A program made the position numbers and the translations under genes. 64,000 bases of DNA from Hawksworthiomyces lignivorus (lineage: Eukaryota; Ascomycota; Sordariomycetes; Ophiostomatales; Ophiostomataceae), in the NCBI GenBank assembly GCA_002917075.1, contig NTMA01000035.1, positions 62,001 through 126,000 on the forward strand, written 5' to 3'. Positions within the stretch are counted from its first letter, which is position 1. Each line of letters opens with the position of its first letter. Below, piece after piece: positions 55,951 to 64,000 of the stretch. The notes beneath the pieces are model-generated. The model saw nothing but the letters and a program-made list of their open reading frames with translations, was not told where the DNA came from and did no database searches.

Positions 55951-56060
55951 GAGGCGGCCACAGGAGTCCACAGGAGTCCACAGGAGCCCACAGGAGGCCA
56001 AAGGAGGCCACAGGAGGTCAGAGAGGCCAGAGAAGGCCGCGGGACGCCATAGGACGCCAT
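55951..56060. repeat. Minisatellite, 10-bp unit
   Basis: Seven or more tandem copies of caggagtcca with variants (caggagccca, caggaggcca, aaggaggcca), followed by a degenerate stretch and two copies of a related 10-mer (gggacgccat, aggacgccat). Confidence 0.85.
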
Positions 56061-56894
56061 AGGCGATCCCTCCAAGGCGATGGGACCGAATACGATATCC
56101 AAGCACAAGGTGCAGATTCCCCGCGCGGCAGCCGTCTGCTTTTGGCTTTCCTACTTTTTGCTCGCTGTGCTGTCTGCTGCAGAGGCGTGGGGGACGGGCG
56201 GAATGCGCGCACTTGGCCTTGCGGCTTAAAAGGGAGACTGATGATGGCTTTTGCGACGGGATCGGCAGCTGAATTTTAGCCCAATTTCTCCAAGTCGGGC
56301 GAAGTGAGACAAGACGACTGCAGAGACAAATTGACGTGGAGGGTGAGACATGAGGGGCCAGGCTGATTTTGCGTAGCCGGACCGTAAGAACTGCGTGATG
56401 ACGAACGTATGTGTACGTGTGCGCTCGTACGTTTGCACCTATATGTACGTAGGTACGTAGGTACGAAGGTATAAATGCGTGCATGTGTGAAGGCATGTGC
56501 ATATGCGTATCTTTCATGCACTTCAATCAAGATGGCTGCAATGCAGCAGGGCGTAAGAAGGGTTTGCAATGGTAAAATATTATGAATTAATGTGTGGGAT
56601 CTACGTGTACCGTGTTGCTGTGTAATGGTTTGTGACGATAATAAAAAGAAAAGAAGAAGAGGCATCTATGGGTGCAAAAGAGACGAGACCTCTCGAAAGC
56701 TATGTGGTAGCCGCATAATCATAGTAGTAGTATGTTACAGGGAATGGAGATCAACGAAATAAAGCGGAAAAAACAAAATGCAATGTGTGGGAATCGGGAG
56801 AACAATGACAGCAGTAAAACAAAAACAAATACAAAAAACGCCCATGGCTATGCGGACCAACGCTGTCTAAACCTCCAAAAAAAAAATAGAACTC

Positions 56895-59800
56895 TTACAC
56901 CTCTCCAAAGAGAATGTCCACCACCTCGTCCATGATCGTAAATGCAAGGTGGGCGCTGTAGAAAGGCAGGCAAAAGTCAGCACGCGAGTTCATATGTGTA
57001 GGCAAGGGTTAAGAGTAGGGAGGACGTACTTGAGCCGGCTGTTGTTGAACGTGGCAAAGATGCGCCGGCTAGCCGCCTGCGCGTTGACGCGGCCGACGAC
57101 GCTGCCGGCCAGGTCGGGCACGAGCGTGGCGAGCATGAGGCCGGCCTCAGTGCGGGTGCGGGCCTTCTGGGCGGCGGAGCGGGGCGGCGGGCGGATACCG
57201 TCGGCGGGGAAGAGGGCGTCGAGCAGCATCTGGGCGTGGCGCACGAGGGCGTCCTCCTCCTGGAGCACGGCGCGCACGTTCTCGCGCAGCTTGCGCTCGA
57301 TGGTGCCGCCGAGCAGCTGGTGCAGCACGACGACGACGGCGCGGCCGCGCAGCCAGTTGTAGCCGCCGCCGCGCTCGTCGTCAGTCAGCTCAAAGACCTC
57401 GAGGAAGAGGTCGCAGATGGGCTTGACAAAGGGCGCGGCGGCGGCCGCCGCTGCCGGCGACGTGACCGCGGCCAGCTCGGCCGCGACCTCGGCCGACTCT
57501 TGCGCGGCACCCGAAGCCGCGGAGGCACCGGCACCGCTGCCGCTGCCGCTGCTGCTCGTCACCGCCGGCGCCGCAGTGGCAGATGCCGACGACGTCGCGC
57601 CGCCGGCGGTCCCCTGCAGCTGGCTCGCGGCCGCCGCGATCAGGTTCTGCCCGGCCATCGACAGCTGGTCCAGCACGGGGATGCTGCCCAGGAGGTCCTC
57701 CATGCCGTCGGCGACCGAGTCGTATAGGCGCGAGATGACGTCGCGGCCGTCGGCGCCGCCCTCATCGCCGCCGCTGCCGTCCCTCTGCTGCTGCTGATGC
57801 TGCTGCTTCTTGTTGCTGCCGCCGCCGCCGCCGCCAATGACCCGCTGCGACAGGAACGCGCGCAGGTCGCGGCTGCGGCACACGTCCGGCAGCAGCAGCA
57901 GCGCGCGCAGGTAGCGCTCGAGGGCAGCGCGGCGCTTCTCGAGAAAGTCGCTCTGCAGCCGGTTCATCAGCACGCGGCGGCGCGGGAAGTCGAGCGCTCG
58001 CACCGCCGCCGGGTACCGTGCGCGCAGCCGCTGGTGCAGCGCCCAGAACGCGCTGTAGCGGCGGGCCACGACCCAGGCGGCCGGCGGCACCGCCGCCTCG
58101 CCCGCGCCGCCGGGGTCGCCCGCCCGCTGTACCTCGATCACGTACAGCGCGTACTCCTTGCCCGTGTCGGGCTCGCGGCCCGTCTCGACGCGCGGGATCC
58201 GCACCGTCGCCCGCCCGTACAGCTCACTGGCCCGCGCCTGCAGCGCGTACTGCTGCCGCTGCAGCTCCTTGCGCCGGATCTCGCGCTGCAGGCTGGCCTG
58301 CGACTTGCGCAGGATCCGCAGCTCTGCCGTGTTGTTGGTGAGCTCCGCCTTGCGCAGCAGCGATGATACCACGGCATCTTGCGCCGCCAACCGGTCCAGG
58401 TCCGCCGCCAGCGCCGCCACGGCCTCTGCCAGCCCCAGGTCACCTGGAGCCGCCGCACGCACGGCGTCACTGCCGTCGTCGCCCGCGCCGTCGTTCTCGT
58501 CCCGCGGGTCGTGCAGCAGCAGCCCGCTGCCCGTCATATCTCCTGGTGCGTCTCCCTCCTCGTCCGACAGGTACTTGGCCTGGTCGTCGCCGAAGAGGTC
58601 GTCGTCCTCGAACACGCCGATGCGCGACGCCGCGCTGACCAGGCCTAGCGAGGCCAGGCTGGGCTTGTCCGCATCTTTCCCGTGGTGGCTCTGGGGCATG
58701 GCGTGCGCATGTGGGTTCGTTGCCGTGTGCGGAGCATGTGCGCGCGGCAGCGGCGTGCTGTCGCGCCGCTGCAGATCCAGCGATCCGCGGGGGCTGTTAG
58801 CCGCCGGCCCGGTGGTGCTGGTGCCGTCGAGGTCGATGCCAGAAAAGATGCTCGATCGGTCGGCCGCAACTGTGCTAGCAGCGCCGCCACGAGCGCTGCC
58901 GCCGTCATCATCCCCAAATAGGGACGCTCGCAGGTCCTCGGCCGTCGTCGGCCGCTTCTCTTCCATAATCGTAGTGAGCGCGTCTTCGACTGCCTGCACC
59001 ACCTTGGTGTCGGGCACGCCCGGCTGCTGGCCGCCATCGGCCCCATCTAGGCTTTGCACAGAATCGGCCAGCGCGTCTTGGTCTGGCGGATTGCCGTTAC
59101 TGGTGTTGTTGTTGCTCGCAGCAGATACGCTGCCCCGCGGGTTTGCAAAGAAGTCGTCGTCGTCGCCAAAGAGCGGCGACGGTGAGTTGTGCTCATCGAG
59201 CGAGCGACGTGAGCGGATATTGTTGTTATTGTTCTTATCATCATCGGGGAATAGAGGATCGAAGAGAGGCGCTGCCTGGCCGTTGCTCTTGGCGCCCGCG
59301 TTCGCTGAAGGCAGGTCAGAAGTGGAACCGGATCGGCGTGCCGGCGGCGGCTGCTGCTGCTGCGTGTGGCTAGCGTGGAGGCGTGGCAGCAGCCGGCTGG
59401 CTGCGCTGGCCTTGGGCGGCGGGAGGGCGCTGCCCACGTTGCCAGGCGACCCCGCTCGGTTGGGTGGCGGTGGCAGAGAAGGCGTGCGTACCGAGATGGA
59501 CGGCCGGCTGTGGTGCTGCTGCTGCTGCTGCGCGGGCGGCTGGTGGAAGGCAGTCACAGACGCCGCCGCCGCCGCTGCCGCCGCCGCGGCCATGTTGTTC
59601 TTCTGCGACGCTTCCTCGGCGGCCAGGCACTTGTAGAAGAGATCGGACCGCTTGAACGCCGGGAAGTGCTTGGTCTGCATGCTGGCGAGCACGCGCGCTT
59701 GGCAGCGCAGGACGGCGCGGCGGGCGCGGCGGTACTGCTCCGGGGAGGCGGCACGGCCGGCGGCTAAGAAGGTGCGCACGGCGCGGCGGGCGCTCTCGGG

Positions 59801-61792
59801 GACGCGCAGCTCGGGCCGCGCCAGGTAGGCCTGGTCGATCTGGGCCAGGTCGAGACGGTCGGCGTCGGTCCAGGGGGGCAGGGCCGAGGAGGTGGGAGGA
59901 AGAGAGGGGTTACTGGCGCTCGTTTGCGCCGCCGCCGCCGCCGCCTCGTCGCTGTCGTCGTCTTCGTCGTCGTCCTCGTCATCATCCTCGTCCTCCTCGA
60001 GCGGGTTGCGCAGGCCGTCCACCACCAGCCAGAACTGCACCAGCGGCAGCAGGCGCTGCCGGTCCATGTACTCCATGAAGTAGGACAGCCCCGCGGCGTC
60101 GCGGAGGAGCTCGCTGAGGCTGGCGGTCTCGAGGCGCGACGACGCCGGCTGCACCATTGCCTGGCCCGGCGCCACAGCGCCACCACCTGCGGCACCACCA
60201 CCACTGGACGAAGCTGCCGCCGCCTCTGCGCCGCCGGCGCCGTTTATCACGGCTGCGCCGGTCGCCCCGCTGACGCTGCCGCCGGCCGCCAGGTGCTGGA
60301 CCTTCTGGTCGAGCAGGCGCTTGGTCATCTCCAGGCGCCGCAGGTAGACGAGCTGCTCGGCACTGGTGTTATTGGCGTCGCCGCCGTTTTGTTGTTGTTG
60401 TTGTTGTTGCTGCTGCTGCTGCTGCAGTGAGTCCCGCTTCAGCTGGCTGGCCACCTCGCTGCGGAACCGCCGCGCGTCCGACAGGTTGTTGACCTTGCGC
60501 ACGGCCCGCACGAAGCGCTCGAAGCGGCGCTCGCTGTCGCCGGGGGCCAGGCGGGGGAACACCACGGTTGGCACGGCCCCCCCGGCCGCTGCCGCTGCTG
60601 CTGCCACAGAGGCAGACGTCGACGACGAGGCCGCGCCTGCGCCGCCTACACCGCCGCCGCTGCCGCTTCCGCCTCGCGCGGGCCGCCCGTGCGAGAGCAC
60701 CGCGGCCGACGATGCCGCGTGCTGGTCGAGGGCGGCGCGCAGCCGCCGCACGGTGGACCGGTCCTGCAGCACGGTGCGGCCGTAGGCCTCGGCCAGCTGG
60801 TTCCAGGTGTCCGGGTCGCCCAGGCGCTGCAGCAGCGGCAGCAGCACGGCGCCGGCAACGATCTCGCGCACCAGCACCGCCACAGGCCGGCTCGCCAGAA
60901 ACGGCGCCGGCAGCAGCTGCGGCAGCAGCCGGTCGCCCACCAGCTGCCGCAGGTACGACTGCTGCGCCGCGCGGGCGGCCGCGTCCGAGTACGCCAGCGC
61001 GGCCGCCGGGTGCAGGCCAGCACCGCTACCGCTACCGCTACCGCTACCGCTACCGACCTGCCGCGCCTCCCGCAGCTCCCGGTACTTGGCCGCGATGGCG
61101 CGGTCCAGCTCGTCCGACTCCGTCACGGCCCGGTTCAGCCGCCGGCCGCGCACGGCACGCTCCGCCTCGCCAAAGTCCCGGAAGTGCGCCGTCAGCAGCG
61201 GCACCAGCCGGCCCGTCGCCGCCGCTACAATGTCGTCGACCGCCAGCAGCCGGTCGCGCAGGCGGCCCAGTGCCAGGCGCACGGCCGCGTCCACGCGCTG
61301 CGGGAACAGATCGGCGCTGACCGTGCCGCCAACCGTGCCGCTCACCGGCGGCGCCGCAATGTGCCGGTACCATGAGCGCACGTTGTCGCGCAGGATGTTG
61401 TCGAGCAGGGTATCGAGCAGGGCCGACAGCCGCGGCATCGGTGGATACAGCGGCGCTGGGTGGTACACGAGGCAAGCGCGCAGCGCGGCGCGCTCCCGGT
61501 CCCAGTTCGCGGGCGAGGTGAAGGCGGCCGCTGCGGGTGTCGGGCGTCGATATCGTCTTCGCTGGCCCACGACGGCGGCGGCGACTCGGTCGGCGGCCGC
61601 GTCGGCAGCTGCGGCGTATATGGGCTTCTGCACTGTCACTACCAGGGCCAGCAGCCCCGCACAGCTCAGCAGGGCGCCGGCCACGAGACCATGGCCGGCA
61701 AAGCGAATGGCGGGAAACCAGTGCGTGGCATAGCCCCAGGCGACGAAGCCGGCCAGGCCAGCCAGAAACACGTCTTTTGCCTTGAGGCCCAT
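56895..61792 (-). CDS. Mdm1/SNX13-type protein (PXA, RGS, PX and Nexin_C domains)
   Basis: A membrane-anchored tethering protein; in yeast, Mdm1 links the ER to the vacuole and lipid droplets. Two exons (61792-57030, 56955-56895) give 1607 aa. The second exon ends the protein with AHLAFTIMDEVVDILFGEV, as expected for a sorting-nexin C-terminus. N-terminal hydrophobic segments (about residues 8-55, KDVFLAGLAGFVAWGY and LVAGALLSCAGLLALVVTVQ) anchor it in the ER. PXA spans about 95-330. An RGS-like domain starts near 557 (SLSELLRDAAGLSYFMEYMD, LLPLVQFWLVVDGL). PX is about 1190-1320 (WVVARRYSAFWALHQRL, FPRRRVLMNRLQSDFLEKRR). Nexin_C is about 1455-1580. Between domains are long low-complexity stretches of Ala, Gly, Gln, Asn and Asp. 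It is longer than yeast Mdm1 mainly because of these. Confidence 0.93.
60385..60425 (-). repeat. Poly-glutamine codon repeat (CAG/CAA)
   Basis: On the coding (minus) strand a run of CAG codons passes into a run of CAA codons, giving about 12 consecutive Gln in the Mdm1-like protein between the PXA and RGS regions. A likely length polymorphism. Confidence 0.8.
61024..61054 (-). repeat. Hexanucleotide repeat coding (Gly-Ser)n
   Basis: Five tandem copies of ctaccg on the plus strand encode a Gly-Ser repeat on the minus strand within the PXA region of the Mdm1-like protein. Confidence 0.8.
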
Positions 61793-62881
61793 GTACAACT
61801 GGGTTTGAGCGGGTGAACCGCTAGAGGGTTGGGGAGGTGGATGGTCTTGTTCTATCGTAGATTGATGCCGGCCGTTTTTGTGGATGGTTGCGTATTAAAG
61901 TATGATGTATTTGTTATTTTTTTTTTTTTGTTCCGTGTTCAATTCCAAGGGAAACAAAGACACTGCTTAATTTAATTATGCGGTCTTGCAAGTATTACAC
62001 GCATCTGATTTTCTAGGGGTCGCGCCTGCCATTCGCTATTCGATTGACACCGCCAGCACTAACGTCACCGTCAACGTCAGTGGCCAGGCCAGAGATAGGC
62101 GAGCTAGGTCAAAGGCCGCCCACAAAAATACTAATACAGTAGTTGAAAGAGCTGCTGGCTGGGGGCACGGCCCGCTGTTTAACGGAAACCCCACACTACG
62201 CATACAGCGTTCACACCCTTATCCCAGGCTCTGCACCACAGTAATACGACGTAATCTACCAGAGGTATGTACGGAGTAATATAGAGTATATAGTGTCATC
62301 TGCCAGCTTGCTGCTTTCTGCCATCGTCTGCTTCTTTCAGTCATCTTGCATTTCATTCTCAAGAAAACTGCTCGTCGTAAATTCTAACAATGTATTCATA
62401 TATTAGACTGTGCGAGGCAGAGCCCGCAGAGCAGTATGTACATTCAGGCACTCGGCAGCCTGTTCTATCATTATGAGCTCTCTATCGCCCGTGGTAACTA
62501 GCAGAAAAAAAAAATCAAGGCAGATGCTCCACGAAAACTCGCGAATTCTCTCCAGTGCAGATGCAGTCGATGCTGGCAAAATAAATAAAAAAGCCAAAGA
62601 GATTCACTGCGCCTAGACACAAAACATCGCATGCGCTTCGAGCCGTAAATAAAAAGGACAACCAGAAAAGGAACATGTTCAGGCGCAACGCCACGTCCCG
62701 TTGTATATTGATGCTCCAGTGCATGGGAGGGAGAGACAGAAAAAATGCATGAGACTCCCCGTTGATGGCAGACGGTAGAAAAGATCATGAAATCTAGACT
62801 GCATTAATCTCGTCGGTGATCGAGAGAGACGACTAGAAAAGGCTGCGACACCAGCATAGCCGATCCCGTCAGATGAACACT
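61793..62881. other. Intergenic region between Mdm1-like and HMG-CoA synthase genes
   Basis: About 1.1 kb. Holds the Mdm1-like promoter with a T-run at about 61917-61930, the HMG-CoA synthase 3' UTR, and a GTACGGAGTA motif near 62270 like those at 8690 and 19240. No gene seen. Confidence 0.5.
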
Positions 62882-64000
62882 TTATGCCTTGATGACATAC
62901 TTGCGCTGGAACATGTCGTCGACCTCCTCAAGGTAGTACACGCCGCTGGCAATGTTGGCAACCTCGCCCTCCGGCTTGTAGTTCTTCTGGAGGTGAGCCT
63001 TCTTGCGCAGGTCGCAGAGCTGTGGCTGTTAGCACGGATCCAAGAGCAAAAAAAAAAAGGGGGGGGGGAGGGGGGGGACATACAGCGTCGTAGGTTGCGG
63101 GAGGGACGGCACGGCGGCCGGCCAGACGGGAGGCGATGTCGAGAGCGCGTGCGATCTCCTCGGTGCTGCCGCGGACGCGGAAAGAGCAGAAGCTGGCGGC
63201 CAGACCGGAGCCGTAGCTGAACAGGCCGATGCGCTTGTTCTGCAGCGACTCGGAGCTCTGCAGGGACAGGATGCTGGCCAGACCGCCCCAGACGCTGGCG
63301 CTGTACATGTTGCCGCAGTTGGTGGCGACCTGGATGCTGCTGTTGACGCGCTCCTGGAAGCGCTTCTTGGTCAGTCCCATAAAGGTCTTCTCGACCACCT
63401 TGTCGGTCAGCGACTTCTCGTAGGGCATGTCGCGCAGCTCAGGGGGCACCTCGCTGAAGGACGGGTTCTCGGGGTCAGCGAGGTAGTCGTTGTACAGCAG
63501 GCGGCCATACGACTTGGCCACCAGCTTGCAGGTGGGGGCATGGAACGCGACGTAGTCGAAGCGGTCCAGGGGCGACTTGGGGGCGGCCTCTGCGCCGTTG
63601 CTGTGGCCGTTGGAGCCGTTGGAGCCATTGGAGCCGTTGGCCTGGGCCAGAACCTTGGCCTCCCGGGCGTTGTAGGCGCGGTAGGAGGCGTCGAGGGCCT
63701 TGGTGTAGCAGGTGATGGAGTAGTGGCCGTCGACGTACGGGTACTCGCTAGTCAGGTCGGGCTTGTAGAAGTCGTAGGCGTGCTGCATGTACGAGCCGCG
63801 CAGGCCGGGCTCGGCGACGACGGGGGCGTCGGGCCCAATCAGCATGGCGACGGCACCAGCACCACCCGACGGCCGAGCGTTGCCCTTGGCATACAGGGCA
63901 ATGTCACCAGCAACGACGATAGCGTCGCGGCCGTCCCAGCCGCTGGACTCGATCCAGTTGACGGCGTTGAAGACGGCGTTGGTGCCACCGTAGCAGGCGT
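62882..64000 (-). CDS. ERG13: Hydroxymethylglutaryl-CoA synthase, C-terminal part; 5' end outside window
   Basis: Condenses acetyl-CoA with acetoacetyl-CoA to HMG-CoA, an early step of the mevalonate and ergosterol pathway, in the cytosol. The window holds two exons (beyond 64000 to 63084, and 63019-62882). At the right edge ACYGGTNAVFNAVNWIES carries the catalytic Cys. Then come GDIALYAKGNARPSGGAGAV, FYKPDLTSEYPYVDGHYS and FDYVAFHAPTCKLVAKSYGR with the active-site His, and IGLFSYGSGLAASFCSFRV. The last exon ends RKYVIKA. An Asn-Gly-Ser repeat (ANGSNGSNGSNGHSNG) lies in the loop before the His motif. The 64-nt intron contains adjacent A- and G-homopolymers on the plus strand. Confidence 0.96.

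Larger units (their letters stand above)
54684..56894. other. Intergenic region rich in low-complexity and tandem repeats
   Basis: 2.2 kb between the SR-protein start and the 3' end of the Mdm1-like gene. The proximal ~400 bp (54684-55080) are purine-rich on the plus strand, so pyrimidine-rich in the SR gene's direction, and probably form its leader. Two minisatellites lie at 55561-55687 and 55951-56060. No gene is called; long frames across the minisatellites follow from their 9- and 10-bp periods. Confidence 0.55.

Noticed and set aside
55495..56526. A 343-codon minus-strand frame and matching plus-strand frames between the SR-protein and Mdm1-like genes
   Set aside because: The open frames are sustained by the 9- and 10-bp minisatellites; no domain and no codon signal outside the repeats.
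58158..59636. A 492-codon plus-strand open frame within the Mdm1-like gene
   Set aside because: It is antisense to a well-supported multi-domain protein. Its Arg/Ser/Ala-rich content results from GC-rich codons and repeats on the other strand.
1..64000. CRISPR arrays, rRNA, tRNA genes and complete transposons
   Set aside because: I scanned both strands by eye and found no regular spacer array, no cloverleaf with matching arms, and no transposase or reverse-transcriptase motifs. A tRNA could still be missed without tRNAscan.

Overview
The window comes from the nuclear genome of a filamentous ascomycete (Pezizomycotina). A sordariomycete is likely but not proven. The reasons are many 50-90 nt introns with GTATGT/GTAAGT-type donors, several Zn(II)2Cys6 regulators, NACHT and HET relics, an SR splicing factor, an Mdm1-type sorting nexin, and Ala/Gly-rich GC-rich coding next to AT-rich, decayed intergenic DNA. 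There is no bacterial-style operon, CRISPR array, rRNA or recognisable tRNA.

Layout. (1) 1-16.6 kb, accessory metabolic genes: a 5-oxoprolinase-type enzyme running off the left edge, two Zn(II)2Cys6 regulators, a 2EXR-domain protein, a phytanoyl-CoA-dioxygenase-like Fe(II)/2-oxoglutarate oxygenase divergent from an NCS1 nucleobase/hydantoin-type permease, and an alpha/beta hydrolase. (2) 17.4-18.4 kb, a cysteine-containing surface protein with a C-terminal membrane anchor. (3) 18.4-21.1 kb, relic DNA with a dispersed repeat and the decayed 3' part of a HET-domain gene. (4) 21.1-31.8 kb, what looks like a carbohydrate-utilisation cluster: a regulator with two complete Zn(II)2Cys6 clusters, a cytosolic SGSH-like sulfatase, an alpha-glucoside-type MFS sugar importer, a cytosolic GH51 arabinofuranosidase and a secreted sialidase-fold (probably GH93) glycosidase with an extra C-terminal domain. 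The sulfatase/importer and GH51/GH93 pairs are divergent and share promoters. (5) 32-43.6 kb, a decay zone: a kelch pseudogene, one intact methyltransferase, possible membrane-protein remnants, an internally deleted ABCC transporter and a frameshifted NACHT (NLR-like) gene. (6) 43.9-64 kb, mostly conserved housekeeping genes: ERCC1/Rad10, a GH47 mannosidase, a Ure2/YfcG-like GST, a two-RRM SR protein, an Mdm1/SNX13-type protein and HMG-CoA synthase running off the right edge.

How genes may work together (inference). In region 4, a secreted enzyme would release oligosaccharides, the MFS protein would import them, GH51 and the sulfatase would process them inside the cell, and the twin-cluster regulator would control the set. 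In region 1, the permease, oxygenase, oxoprolinase/hydantoinase-type ATPase and hydrolase could form a catabolic route for an imported cyclic amide or nucleobase-like compound, but this is much weaker.

Exon boundaries were placed by hand from splice signals, reading phase and family conservation. For the spliced genes, exon lengths were checked to sum to a multiple of three.
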